NCBI RefSeq assembly: GCF_032854445.1
Contig: NC_088304.1
Coordinates: forward strand, 32,296,810-32,360,809
Length of the DNA stretch: 64,000 bases
DNA from: Liolophura sinensis
Taxonomy: Eukaryota; Mollusca; Polyplacophora; Chitonida; Chitonidae
Reading direction: 5' to 3'
Both the position numbers and the translations under genes were made by a program. Below the pieces are notes generated by a model. The model searched no databases. It was not told where the DNA came from and worked only from the letters and a program-made list of their open reading frames with translations. Shown here in pieces: positions 47,061 through 60,140 of this stretch; within the stretch, counting starts at the first letter, position 1, and each line of letters begins with the position of its first letter.

Positions 47061-50000
47061 TATAATACCAAGCAAGGTCCCACTTCACAAAACTTCCATT
47101 GTTTGGATATTGAAATTTTCTCATGAATTTTGCTGCCTTTTAAAAGTGTCATTTGTAGAAAAGATTACAAGAAAAAGGATTAACAATGTGTTGTGAATGT
47201 GGCCCTTGGATTAGTGAATGTTGGTGGCAGTTAGTTAGGCAGTCAGTTAGTTAATCAATGTACTATCTGTGTGATTTTTAACTTCCTTAATTAAACATGT
47301 GATCTCCATAGTATGTGAACCCCTTAAGGCTGGCAAAAATCAGTTCTCTTCTGAAGGTCCATGGCTTAATGAATTAAGTTTGGAAAATTACACCATGTAG
47401 CAAAAGGTATTTGGTTCAAGTTGTTATGCCCCTTTTTAATTATGATGAAATATATCCACAAGTTTTGTAAATGGCAAAATCATGTATCATCTGTTAGAAT
47501 TGTCTTTTTGCCTTGAATATCTAGGGTATTCATGTATGTGAACTTGGAGTTGAAGATGCCAGTACACAATTTGAACATTTTGAAAGTTACTGTGAGTTTT
47601 ATTTATCTTCTTAAAACTGCTGATGACAGTAGGGTACAGGTGGCCTGTTTACATGAGAGAAAGATCATTCTCTTCTGACTCAACAAAATGGTCTGTCATT
47701 GTAGGCAACGTGAAAAAAAAAAAAAAAAAAAAAAGGATCCGAAGTGTTAACAAGTGTACATCACACACATGTAGGGCCTGACTGTATTAGCACAGGTAGG
47801 CCATATCATTGCAATGGGAAAAAAAAACTACCAGAGTTGATTTCATTTAATTTGCAATGTAACAGTCATTGTTGTTCTAGTTTTTATTAGCCTGTTCTTT
47901 ACCTCATAACGATTAATTGTCCCTTTCAACAAAAAATCTATGTGGTTAGGACATCCAGCAAAATTTTTTTCCTTTAGTTCATGCCCTTTATTAAGTGAGT
48001 CGCCATTGTAAATAGAAAAGGTGTCAAAAATGTGACCAACCATCAAAGACAGAGCGACATGTACAGCTTCCAAGCGCAGCTAAAATGATTTCTGTAGCAG
48101 GAATCCACCAAACTGTCATAAGCAGCTGTAGAACATTGCTTTTTTGTTTTAAGCAGCAACATGCAGCGCTCTGATTGGCTCTCAGACGGTCAAATTGTAC
48201 GGACCTCGTCTGTTAACATATGACATTAACATAACAAAGGGCCAGAGTTCAAGACCATGCCACCCTTTCTTGGGAATATGAAAGTGTTACTGATATATCC
48301 GTTTTTTTCTCCAATGTCAGATTGTTATCTCTTAGCGTATCTTTTTCTGTAATTTTGGCCATACTATCATAGTGCTATATATGTGTGTCAGATTCCGTCT
48401 TTAAGGACTATTTTCAAAACAAGACAACAAATTCTGCGTTTTCCATTATACTAATGGTTGACTGCTGCATTCCTCTGATGAAGTGAGAAAATCTCTGTTT
48501 TAAGGACTAGTTTCTCTGGACAAGTTCGTGTCTACATGTATCAGTCCATTGCAGACACATGTAAACAGCTGACATGTAGCTCATGTAGTGGTTTCAGACT
48601 GCAGTATTGCTAGAAATCAGATACATCCACTCTATTATAAACTTGCTTGGTGCAATAAATCAAGAGCAGACAACTCCACAGAGATTTTGCTGTACAACCT
48701 CTTTCCCCTATTTTTCAGAGTGTACAGAAACTCAAGTGAACAGCTACATGTACAACTGTATTTTAATGTATGAAGATTACATGTATATTCCCAGACAGTT
48801 TTTTTAATTAATGTTTTTTTCCCTTTAACTGTTTTAAAATTCATTGTTACAACATAAGCTTATGTATAATAATTTTACTATACAATTTGCATAAAATATT
48901 GATTAATACCCAGATGTAAGACTTGCACTTAAATTACCCCCACCTTCCCTACCCGAAAAAAAAAAAGGGGTGCAAGATGATTTTAAAGTAGCCTAGAGTT
49001 TCTACTATCAAGTTCATACTTAAAAATGTCCCATGTACAGATTTTTGCATTACCGGTACTTCATATTGGCACTTAGTAGATACTAGAGAGATAAATTACA
49101 TGTATAGATGTGATGTTTTGATTGATCAATGGTGGTGGTGGTGGCACATGGCAGGCAATAAGCAAATATATATATATATATATGTTAAGTCACTTTCACT
49201 TTGTATATGAAATAGATGAAATGTAGAGAGTTTGTGTAGAGGGTTGACCCCACCCCCCAGGGGCTGTGGGCTACTTCAGCAGGGCACACTGACGTTAACA
49301 CTCTAGCAGGCATGTTTTTTCACATCCAACCCAACACCCCGCTCCCATGCTCACACATCCTGTCTCCCACGGTAGCAGAATTAGATTCATTAACCTGTAA
49401 AGAAGTTAAGTTCATGTAGGTGTCTTTTTCTTACTGGTGTTATTTCAAAAATGATTAGAATTGCAGTACATATGTAGAGTATATGAACGTAGCCATTGTT
49501 TTGGTCACATCCTATGGAACCCCTCATAAAGGTGGCGGTAGATGGTAAATACTGTGTGATATGAGGGTCCTAAGTGGTAGAATACCCCTGGTGGGTTGAG
49601 GCCATTTGTAAAATACTATTTATACATACATTTGTGTACATTTTTTCCAAACTCACATTTTCTTTGTGTAAATTTGTCTTCTTGATTGCAGTTGTTTTAT
49701 ACCGTGTGAAATGACAGAGAAATCTTATTTACATATGTATAGTAGTTCCTTTTTTTTTTTCCACTGGCAGGATTATCACACATGAAATTGGCACTATTGA
49801 AACTGATATTTGTACTAGTCTGCCGTAAGCCTAAACTCAATTGGCTTGTATCTCTGTTTTCTTGGACCAGAATTAATTCACATGTTGATGTCAAACTTTA
49901 TTAAATCTAGCTTGAACTTTACTCTGACTTTTGCTTGTTTTGTCGTCATTGTATTTCCTGAATGCAAAGTCCAAAACTTGTAGAAATTAATGATAATTAA

Positions 50001-50189
50001 ACCAAGGGAGGAAACCCTGGACGTGTTGTTTGCATGGGGTTTAATATCAGTTTCAACATTATATGTTTCATTCATATTATGACGGTACTTCCTTGATGCA
50101 GAAGAAATTTAAGATCAAATGCAATATGCCTGAGACTGAAGTTACTCCTTTGCTCTGCTTCTGGGAGTTTTAATAATGTGAAAAAAGGG
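47061..50189. other. Intergenic or UTR sequence, nothing clear
   Basis: AT-rich sequence with an A-run of about 21 at 47713 and a short (AT)n at about 49160. No exon, RNA gene or named repeat was recognised. Confidence 0.5.
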
Positions 50190-50500
50190 GAGTTGGCAAT
50201 GGTCTAGGGGTTGAAGGTTCTAATACCTTTCAATTGCCAGAACACAGGATGCGAGTCTTCAAACCAGGCCTTGGACAGGGAATTCACCTCACTCACCTCA
50301 TGATGCTCATGTGACCATGTGCGCAGTCTAAAAGTTGTCTTCACCAATATGCTGTGCATATCTGTACGTCGAATGTGGGAAAGATTGTCACTAGCTTGCC
50401 AAATGTCAGTGGTTTACACCAGGCACTCCATTTTCCTCCATCTATAGAACTGACCGGGACTGCTATAGTATGAATGAAGCAACAATGAGATAAATAAATA
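50190..50500 (+). mobile_element. SINE family 3, diverged
   Basis: TGGCAATGGTCTAGGGGTTG-type head, GAGTCTTCAAACCAGG as B-box region, then GTCGAATGTGGGAAAGATTG, GGTTTACACCAGGCACTCCA and an AGATAAATAAATA tail. It is related to 28120-28560. Confidence 0.6.
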
Positions 50501-52253
50501 ACCTGAGAATGGAGTTTTGAGGTTTGTTTAGAAGTTTGTGTGATATTCTACTTGAAAACTGTTAATTTAAGCATCAAAAGTAATATTTTATAGTAATTAT
50601 TTTGCTTTAGAAAAATTCAGTTTTATAGTGCTGCCTCACTAGAATGTCATGTTGAAGGCACCAGACATTGCCCATGGTGTTCATATGGATACCATAGAGG
50701 AGAGCGTTTAATTTGGAAGTGTCACACTCAGCAGTGTAAGGTTGTGAGTTCTACCCTGGACCCTGTCACTGTTTCTAGAGATCAAACTTTTCCAATTCAG
50801 CCATCCTTGTATATTAAGAGTGTTAACTCTTGCACTTATTATATAATCAAAATGGAAATCTTCCACCCAGAGGCAGAATTTAAATGTTGGACATAAGAAC
50901 ACTTTGGCCCATTTATTTTCACTTTTGTTGGATTGGTTAACATGTACAATAGAATGATCCCAATGTATTACTTATTATTTGCCATTGCACTTTCTTATAA
51001 ATTTTTCCATGATTTTTGGCAATTATCACAATTACTTAATACCGTCAGCATAAATGACCCCTTCATAATGTAAGCCTGAATGCTTGTAGCCTCACCCTGT
51101 GAAAATCCTTAGTCCATCAAGCAGTAAATCAACATCATCTGTCTCACTTTCATCCACAAATACATCAATGAAGTAGAGCAGGTCTACATGGTTGACAAGT
51201 GTAACAAGTGTGAACAAAGGAGATTTCGTTTTTTCCTGTTTGGTTCATACTTCTTTTACTTTGCTTTTCACAAAGCACTAAAGGCTCGCAGATACCATGT
51301 ATGGAACACCTGTGAGATGGGTTAAAGAAAGTACACAACCAACTGGATGTGTTTGATGAAGTCCGTTTCATTCTGAACGAAAAACGAAGGTAAATTTAGA
51401 AACAGCAGATACATATATTTCACTGATGATAGCCCCATCCCCCATTGTTTTATGGTGTGGCCTAGCCCCCAAACAGCGGGGATTAAGTGGCCTTATGGTA
51501 GGTGGCTTTGAACCACCGATATACCAAGTGCTTGTTCTATCACGTCCCCATGGACAGGGAATTTTTACATTCACCAGCTGTCACTGTTGATGTAATGGTA
51601 ACAATGGGGAGTTTCATGGCATAGTTTTGCAGTTTAAAACCACTGACATTTAGCAAGATACTGACAAACTTCCTCACGTGCAACATGCAAACCTGCACAC
51701 CAAACATTCCATATCGTTGGGAGGCACATGGCCACCAATGTACATATGGACATTGGTGGCCCTTAATTATCACCAAGGCCTCACAAGGCCAAGCCTGAAC
51801 CCACACCATGCTTTCACTGAAGACTAGGGTACTTGTCTAAAACCAACGTCACACGGAACACAGGATAGCTTGGTGGTTTACTCTGAGCACTGTGGTTTGC
51901 CTTCACCCATACAACGGTGTGCCTGTATGGCCTTTAACTGCAACCCTGTACACAAACAGCACCAAACTGGCTATAGCCTGCTGATATTAAATCAGCCCGA
52001 TTGTATTAAAGTCTGAGTTAACCACTTTGGTATCAGATTCCTTCAACAATGTGATCCTTTTCAGAATCGCATAATTGCTGTAAGCAAGACAGGTGCTTTA
52101 CAAGAATAAATGAAACTGTACTCGAATGGTATTCAGGTTGAAAACTTCAGACAAAACATTTTGTTAACTCACCTAACAAATGGCTAGGTCTGCGGCTGAT
52201 AGGATATTTCTGACTAACTTTGTAACCCGTTTACAGACTTCACTATAAAATAT
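50501..52253. other. Intergenic sequence with repeat fragments
   Basis: Includes an inverted fragment of the dispersed repeat at 50500-50620 and a tRNA-like B box on the minus strand near 51500 (GGTGGTTCAAAGCCACC). No convincing gene. Confidence 0.5.
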
Positions 52254-52390
52254 TTTATTTATTTATTTGATTGGTGTTTTACGCCGTACTCAAGAATATT
52301 TCACTTACACGACGGCGGCCAGCATTATGGTGGGAGGAAACCGGGCAGAGCCCTGGGGAGACCCACGACCATCCACAGGTTGATGCCAGA
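52254..52390 (-). mobile_element. SINE family 1, inverted, well preserved 3' half
   Basis: Plus-strand reading: TTTATTTATTTGATTGGTGT, TTTACGCCGTACTCAAGAAT, GGCGGCCAGCATTATGGTGG and CCATCCACAGGTTGATGCC. It has few differences from the consensus, so it is probably a young copy. Confidence 0.9.
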
Positions 52391-54239
52391 CTCACTACAA
52401 AATAAGACAGAGTGCTGTGTAACAGTTTCAGTATTTATTCACAGGCACAGTTTCAAGACACAATATTAGTCCACAATGGTAAATTTATCATCCCCACTTC
52501 TATTGTATCAAAATATAATCACCAAAAAAACAATATCTTACAAATAAATGGATAGAGTTTAACCCTGTAGCGAAGGTTACCGCAAAAACAAACAGGTGAC
52601 GGATGTGATTATCCAGAGCGAAGTAAAAAAAAAATAATGAAATAATTTTGTGGCATTCCTTATTTATATGTAAGAGTAACAGAATTGTAACACATATATC
52701 TGGGGCTGGTTGATCAGAAGTTTTAACAAGAGATCAGTCTGGCTTAGACCTGTATAAATAAATACACCTCTGTATAATTAGAACATTGTTGTTGAGGGAC
52801 AAGTCTGCCTTCAACATCACAAATGGTGCATGTTACATGAAGTTCTTTAGCCAGTGATGACACAGTTTGATGCTGGATGTGAACTGTAAGCCAGACAAGC
52901 TTTATATCATGGCTTTCATTGAATAATTACGTGATACTCAACCAAGCCTCTGCTAAAGTGCAGAGAAGACATAAAATCTGAAGGTTTTCCTCACTCAGAC
53001 TTTTGAAAGAGCACATTTGCTTCCATGTTATAATGAATCATATTCTGTAATGAAGCTGGCTATAAGGAGAAGGAGAGGTGTACTGGTTAGTATCACGCAT
53101 CCTACGACACGTACAACACAAATAACACCTTTCATAGTACACATTAACTTGGTGTTAACACTGAACTTAACTCTCGATACACTTTCCAACAGACGCTGTT
53201 TCCACAATGCTAGTTTTCATTCGAGGGAAAATTTAAAATTGGAATTTGATCTTTATTTGTAGACCTTAGGAGTGGAAATTGCCCGTGCTAAGTTGACAAA
53301 TCTGATGCAATTTCAATTTTAGCCCATAAGCATAAATACAGGTATGCGTTGATACATGTATACTGAACTGCTGACTAACAAAAATGGCTTTGCGAAACTA
53401 GTCGTGGACTCCGACACTGAGCCTTGATCCTCTCTTAATTCTGTGTTAATCATGTCTTTCTACCTATACGTCAGTAGTATACGGTTATTGCAACATAAAA
53501 TTTAAATATCGCAACGTGAAGTTTGAATATCGCAAAGTAACGTTTGAATATTGCAAAGTAAATGTTGAATACCTTATGGATAAATATTGTTCTTGTAAAT
53601 GATGAATAAGGAGTAAGACAATTCATCCATTCTAGGCTGTGTGTCTCTTAGGCTTCACCTTTTACATCACAATCAAACAACAATTATGGTGTTCTATTTT
53701 CACTGTATTATATATCTTTTTACATACCAGTACAATAAATTAAACTTTCAAAAGGAATTCCAGATCACAGTATAACCACGAATGAAGTACATGTATCATG
53801 CTAATAGATTATATAATGACAGGTGCAGAAAAATAAATGTTCAAAGATATCCAGCTGGAGAAAGAATCATCGGGGTTGCCAGAGACAAGTATATTGAAAT
53901 AAAAGGCAGTAATGGTATAGTAGAAGTTTATATAAACACACAAGAGAGGCCACTTAAAAAGGTAAATGAAAATGAAAGTATTGGCTCTGTACCAAATTTA
54001 GCGTCGAAGACCAAAATCTCGACCAACAGTGGATGCATTAGTGGCATTTGAAAAGCATCATAGCGGAAATATAACTTCATAACGGAAATATAATCAGATG
54101 AAGTGTAAAGCGTGTGACAAAAACAACCAGAGTATCTAGGAAAATGTAACAAGATATTAAGAGTTGGCACATGTGCTACATGTACGTACTTGTACAGTAC
54201 CACATTAAAACAGTCCACCGCAATACTTGTACCACAGCA
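52391..54239. other. AT-rich region with a possible minus-strand polyadenylation signal
   Basis: The plus-strand TTTATT at 52432-52437 reads AATAAA on the minus strand. This could end a minus-strand transcript, but no supporting exon chain is established. An 89-residue plus-strand ORF (53782-54051) is listed separately. Confidence 0.3.
53782..54051 (+). CDS. Unassigned 89-residue ORF
   Basis: Begins MKYMYHANRLYNDRC and contains AGERIIGVARDKYIEIKGSN and VNENESIGSVPNLASKTK. It has a lysine-rich, mixed composition that looks more protein-like than most chance ORFs here. I do not recognise a family, see no signal peptide or membrane segment, and the start context is unremarkable. It could be a degraded transposon fragment or chance. 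Confidence 0.2.
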   Translation: MKYMYHANRLYNDRCRKINVQRYPAGERIIGVARDKYIEIKGSNGIVEVYINTQERPLKKVNENESIGSVPNLASKTKISTNSGCISGI

Positions 54240-54455
54240 GATTTGATTTATTTATTTGATTGGTGTTTGACATCGTACCCAAGAATATTTCACTTATACG
54301 ACAGCGGCCAGCAGTATGGTGGGAAGAAAACCCACGACCATCCGCAGGTTGCTGCAGACCTTCCCACATACGGCCGGAGAGAAAGCCAGCATGAGCTGGA
54401 CTTGAACTCACAAGGACCGCATTGGTGAGAGGCGCCTGGGTCATTACGCTGGGCT
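54240..54455 (-). mobile_element. SINE family 1, inverted, near full length
   Basis: Plus-strand reading: ATTTGATTGGTGTTTGACAT at the tail end, CGGCCAGCAGTATGGTGGGA, CCGCAGGTTGCTGCAG, then AGCTGGACTTGAACTCACAA (B box reversed) and TGGGTCATTACGCTGGGCTA. Confidence 0.92.
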
Positions 54456-54469
54456 AGCAGTAGATTAGT

Positions 54470-55000
54470 GTACTACAGTACATGTACAGTATCACAATAC
54501 TTCAACAATACCACATTAGAACAGTGTACCAGAATACCTGTACAGTACCACATTAGGTTAGTGTACCGTAGTACATGTACAGTATCACATTAGATTTGTA
54601 TATCACAATACATGTACAGTACCACATTAGATTAGTGTATCACAATACTTGTACAGTGCCACATTATATTAATGTACCACAGTACTAGTGCAATACCACA
54701 TTAGATTAGTGTACCACAAAACTTGTACAGTACCATCTTACAAGTACAGTATCACATTAGAATTGCGTAACACAATACGTATATGGTACCACATTAGAAT
54801 AGTGTACCACGATACTTGTACAATACCACATCATACTAATGTACCACAGTACTTGCACAGTAGCATCTTGCATTAGTGTAAACCAGTAATTGTAGTACAG
54901 CACCCCATTAGATTAAAGTACCACAGTAGATTAGTGCATCACAATACATGTACAGTACCACATAAGATTACTGTACCACAGTACAGTAGTAGCAGTATAA
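54470..55000. repeat. Degenerate repeat of about 37 bp
   Basis: About 13 diverged copies of CACATTAGATTAGTGTACCA followed by CAATACTTGTACAGTAC, with frequent small indels. Confidence 0.85.
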
Positions 55001-55148
55001 ATTATCCAGATAACAAGTGCTTCAACGAAAATACCGTACCACATCAAATAGGTAGAAGTGTCACAAGGCATCTATCCACCAAGAGAGTCAACAATGTACC
55101 ATATAAAACAGACAAGCTCTACAAAACCAGTGGATTCATGTACATAGA

Positions 55149-56576
55149 ATAATAATGTACCAGATATCGACTAATACAATACTGATACTGTATATCATAA
55201 AACAAACAAGTAACAGGAGAACACCTGACATGTGTACCATGAATGTTAATGCACCAGATATCAAGTCACACAATGCCGATACTGTACAGGTCCCTTGTAC
55301 GACCAGCACAAATAAGAGAAGACTCAATACACAAACCAAGTGTGTAATAATGCAACAGATATCAAGTCACACAATGCCGATACTGTACAGGTCCCTCGTA
55401 CGACCGGCACAAATAAGAGAAGACTCAATACACAAACCAAGTATGTAATAATGCACCAGATATCAAGTAACACAATGCCGCTGCTGTGCCGTTACCTTGT
55501 GTGACTGGCACAAATAAGAGAAGACTCAATACACAAACCAAGTATGTAACAATGCACCAGATATCAAGTAACACAATGCCGATGCTGTACCGGTACCTTG
55601 TGTGACTGGCACAAATAAGAGAAGACTCAATACACAAACCAAGTATGTAATAATGCAACAGATATCAAGTAGCACAATGCCGACACTGTACAGGTCCCTC
55701 GTACGACCGGCACAAATAAGAGAAGACTCAATACACAAACCAAGTATGTAATAATGCACCAGATATCAAGTAACACAATGCCGATGCTGTACCGGTACCT
55801 TGTGTGACTGGCACAAATAAGAGAAGACTCAATACACAAACCAAGTATGTAACAATGCACCAGATATCAAGTAACACAATGCCGATGCTGTACCGGTACC
55901 TTGTGTGACTGGCACAAATAAGAGAAGACTCAATACACAAACCAAGTATGTAACAATGCACCAGATATCAAGTAACACAATGCCGATGCTGTACCGGTAC
56001 CTTGTGTGACCGGCACAAATAAGAGAAGACTCAATACACAAACCAAGTATGTAATAATGCACCAGATATCAAGTAACACAATGCCGATGCTGTGCCGTTA
56101 CCTTGTGTGACTGGCACAAATAAGAGAAGACTCAATACACAAACCAAGTATGTAATAATGCACCAGATATCAAGTAACACAATGCCGATACTGTACAGGT
56201 CCCTCGTACGACCGGCACAAATAAGAGAAGACTCAATACACAAACCAAGTATGTAATAATGCACCAGATATCAAGTAACACAATGCCGATGCTGTGCCGT
56301 TACCTTGTGTGACCGGCACAAATAAGAGAAGACTCAATACACAAACCAAGTATGTAATAATGCACCAGATATCAAGTAACACAATGCCGATACTGTACAG
56401 GTCCCTTGTACGACCAGCACAAATAAGAGAAGACTCAATACACAAACCAAGTATGTAATAATGCACCAGATATCAAGTAACACAATGCCGATGCTGTGCC
56501 GGTACCTTGTGTGACTGGCACAAATAAGAGAAGACTCAATACACAAACCAAGTATGTAACAAGTATGTAACAATGT
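55149..56576. repeat. 101-bp satellite-like array, about 13 copies plus a diverged first copy
   Basis: Each unit carries CACCAGATATCAAGTAACAC, GGCACAAATAAGAGAAGACT and CAATACACAAACCAAGTATG. Two subtypes differ in the middle: type A has CTGTACAGGTCCCTCGTACG, type B has CTGTGCCGTTACCTTGTGTG (or the CTGTACCGGTACC variant). The 77-residue minus-strand ORFs recurring every 101 bp are translations of the unit. Confidence 0.95.
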
Positions 56577-58239
56577 AGCCAGTCTTGTATTAACCATAGC
56601 TTTACAATATGCATGTTATCTTTACCACACAAACATACATATATGTACATAAATTACATGTTCATAAACATGCATGTACCACACAAATGAGTGTATATGT
56701 GCAAAGAATATTATTCTAATAACACAACATTACATTAATGTTAGAAGAATAAGTTACTCAATACCAAATGTTTACACATAACCACGTGTAAAAACAAAGC
56801 CCACAGAAATACATCTTAAAATACCGCAAATTGTTTTGGTTTTACCTGTAAAATTACCACCACCGTCATCATCCCGGTTCGCAACAGGCACTCATATACT
56901 CTGTGGCCTTTAAACTCATTATACAAGACAATGGTCTCCCAAAACTAAGATGTAAAACTAGAGGAAGAACAAAAATATACGTGCATTTTTATAGAAACTC
57001 AATTATGAGAATATGGAATATTTTAACAAAAATAAAGCTTTCATTAAACCCCATCAAATGAAGAAAACCGTCACACAGTTTGAGAAACTCAGATGTTTGA
57101 TTCCTGACACGCTATATTTATTTGTCTCTTTGATTGGTGTTAAACAGAGTGGTTATATCACTCTATTGGTTAAAGTCCACATTATTTCTCACAAATCTAC
57201 AATTATTTGCTTCTATTTTAGTCTGCAGGCATTACATCATTTGACTCAAGACTTACGGAAGAGGTGATGTAATATAATGTGGCCAGTTGTAAATGGCTGA
57301 TGTGCTCTGTCTTGGGTGAAAGCAGAAAGTGTTAAAAACCACACAGATCTATAAATCATTACACCCAACATTAATCTCTCTACGATGGTTTTATATGTCA
57401 GAATCTGAGAAAAGTGCGGAGACAGCAACATACCTATGTCAGTTTTGTGTCCTCTTACATGAAGTACAACCACAGTTCACACAACTACTACCATAACTTT
57501 GCTGGTAATTTTGCATCATCATACAAGAACCGTACTGATTACACATAAATTTGTACTTGCTGTGTAAAAATGTAGCAATTCTAGCATGACCCATTAAAAC
57601 TGAACAGCTTGAAAATTGAAAAATTCCTCAACATTCATAAAAGATAAAAGTGCAGTGTGACCAATGTTTGGACCATCCTTTTAAGCTGCTAAAAAACCTG
57701 GCAACAGAACATTTGAACCCACGAATATTCAGCTGCTTGAGCTTCGGGGTGTGAAATTCATGAAAGGTAAAATCACACTTTAGAATGAGATTTGCGTGGA
57801 AACAGGTAGAGAGATATTCATATGTCAGTCCTACATGTATCCTAATGAAAAAAATTCACCTTGAGAAGTGGGATTTCACCTAACATGAACTGTATCCCTT
57901 CTTTCTCCATGAGATATATACTTAAAGTACTGGAAAAATATTTCAAGTACTGGAAACCTTCAATGGGCCAGCACTTAGGTCCTTTCATTCACAACTGTAT
58001 AGCGCCATCTCAAAAATATCCTTAATTTCTTTGGATTGTGATAAACCTGATATCCCCCACATTGTGTACAAGTGTGTATCAGCACATGACCCAAAAATAA
58101 TTCAGTATCACATAATCAAAACAAAATGGACACCTCGTAACGCCTACATGTATGTTTCAGATTTAAGTTAGTGCTTGTCTGGTTAAAGATCCATAGACTA
58201 TATGGTCTAAATATGTGTCCATATACTTTGTCTCCTGAA
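56577..58239. other. AT-rich region, nothing clear
   Basis: No repeat array or recognisable exon. A GTAAGT on the minus strand at 57245-57250 follows a possible short open stretch, but I cannot build a gene from it. Confidence 0.4.
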
Positions 58240-58325
58240 TCAGACACCACTGCCTTCTTCATTGACTTTAGCTGGATCTCCAGAAGTCCCTTTAACCCCC
58301 AATTCCTCACTCACTCTGGAAGTCC
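58240..58325 (-). CDS. Possible last coding exon, minus strand
   Basis: On the minus strand, CTTATTCTGTCTATTCTGCAG is a good acceptor. In the frame with two leftover bases it then reads TSRVSEELGVKGTSGDPAKV followed by NEEGSGV and TGA. The composition suits a hydrophilic C-terminal tail. No family was recognised, and the upstream exon with matching phase was not identified. It could be chance. Confidence 0.22.
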
Positions 58326-58991
58326 CTGCAGAATAGACAGAATAAGTATACCATATTATGCATTCTAGAGTGACCTCCCCTGATCACACAACACCATCTG
58401 TCACACAGGCTGACTTATGGTTTGAACATTTTGTATATAACGGAGTGGCCAATTTCTGAATATAACATAACCACTATTAAAAAGATTCATTTCACTGATC
58501 ACCGCTCAAGGTTCGGCTAAAAGATTTTCCATTTTTATGTCAGCAGTCTGGTTTACTGTTAATCGGTGGAGCAACCCTGAGTATCCAGAGCCTCTTTGCC
58601 TAACTTAAAGCCACAGCCAAACAAGCTAATGCTGGATTTCAGCCTACCATCTCAATGCCCATGGACCAAGCCACTGTGGTCGGACCCTAGCCACACTTGC
58701 TCAAAGGGCAGCTGAACTATTAGGTACATACAACTATCACAAATATTACCTGATTCAAAGTAGTAGTTTCTACTTGTAGGAACGTGGGCCCTAAATTCAA
58801 AGATGGGGACACAAACATTTGCGACGATGGAAAGTACATGTATGATAGCTCAGAAAGCATAAGTTGAGTTGCAGCTAGTCAGGCCCAAGCTTTGACGGCC
58901 TCTAGAGGGTGCTTTTTGACACAGATGGGAAGACATTAGCACCTGTTGAATCAGTTAATCAGTAAGTTTGCTTGGGCATCGTGTTACCTTA

Positions 58992-59114
58992 TTACTGAGG
59001 ACAAAGGTTAGAATCCTGTACATCAGACACTATTTCTGCCTTGGAAATCAGTCCAACGTCAAACTGCCCGTCCGAGTAAACGCCGCTTTCTGGTGCTGCC
59101 ATGATTCCAAACTC
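58992..59114 (-). CDS. Possible terminal coding exon, minus strand
   Basis: The minus-strand acceptor CTACTTTTTTATGTGTTACCAG is followed by 40 codons: EFGIMAAPESGVYSDGQFDV then GLISKAEIVSDVQDSNLCPQ, ending TAA TAA. The internal methionine has A at -3 and G at +4, so it might also be a start. The other two frames close early. The stretch is richer in CpG than its surroundings. I do not recognise the protein. A donor GTAAC lies just past the stops. Confidence 0.33.
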   Translation of the reverse strand, partial: EFGIMAAPESGVYSDGQFDVGLISKAEIVSDVQDSNLCPQ

Positions 59115-59475
59115 CTGGTAACACATAAAAAAGTAGATTCACTGATTCACTGTAGTTTTTACACTATGTTTAAACAGGCCATGCCGGCGACTTTTGATAT
59201 AAACTTCACATTCACTAATAAAATCAAATTTTCTACATTTACCTGAGAATAGCTCAAATTACTGTTTGCCATTTAGAGTGTTAAAATAATTATAATGTTT
59301 GAAAACGTGACAAACCTGTAATTAATTGTACGAACTTAAATTACCCGTTTTTGAAGTGCAACACCTGCACACACCAGACAGGTGCTTTATAAGAGGTAAT
59401 TATTTTCCTATTCTAATTAAACCATTACCAAAAATTTGATTGGATTTTCTTGTTAAAATCTCCGGTATGGTTCGC

Positions 59476-59483
59476 TATAAAAG
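59476..59483 (+). promoter_or_regulatory. Possible TATA box
   Basis: TATAAAAG in the context GCTATAAAAGGAAC. A start site would be expected near 59506, and AAATAG/GTATGA at about 59523 could be the donor of a short leader exon. No downstream gene is proven. Confidence 0.25.
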
Positions 59484-60140
59484 GAACACGAAACTGCCAG
59501 CGATTGCCCAATAGAAGAAATAGGTATGAAGTTCAGGTTATGCCTAAGTAAAACTGGATTTCGGGTTGTGTGCATAACTGTAAATCATGCAAAGTTTAGC
59601 CGAAAATTTCTGGAAGTAAGAATTAGCCGATCTGAGTTGCCGGGCCAGATGACGGGAGAGTGATCAGCCCTCAGCTGTACAGTAATCCCCAGCGATGGTC
59701 TGGCTGCTGACCCTCGCCACATGGGGGAGCTGTGGGAAAGGCTAGGAATAGCCATGATATCAATACAACTCAGCCGTTTATATCTGCATACTCAACAGGT
59801 TATACTGTAGTTTGGCACCTCCCCCTCCCTGATACCCATATTATGAAAGCTAGTGTTGGGTCATCAAGGCCCACACTGGTAAGGTGTGACCACGAGTTCT
59901 GATTCAAGTAACTTGAGTGAAAATGGATTGTCTTACTCCAACGAAGGCAAACCCGAAAAGTTGAACCTCGTCACGGTAAGCCGGAACAGTGAAGCATTCT
60001 AAAACGCATATGAGTATTTATTTACTTTAGATTAGACACATATTCCTCTTTTGGTGATGTATTGAAAGACCTGCACTCTTATCAATGTCGGCCTATTTGT
60101 TACTGGTCCACCATCTGAACTCATTCCGCCTGTTTTGGCA

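Noticed and set aside
51128-51325. 65-codon plus-strand open stretch (HKYINEVEQVYMVDKCNKCE)
   Set aside because: It looks somewhat protein-like, but it lacks an early start and splice sites and matches nothing I know.
55425-56650. Series of 77-residue minus-strand ORFs with hydrophobic segments
   Set aside because: They recur exactly every 101 bp and are translations of the satellite unit.
57207-57262. Short plus-strand exon-like block (LQALHHLTQDLRK)
   Set aside because: Too short, with an in-frame stop straight after the possible donor and no partner exon.
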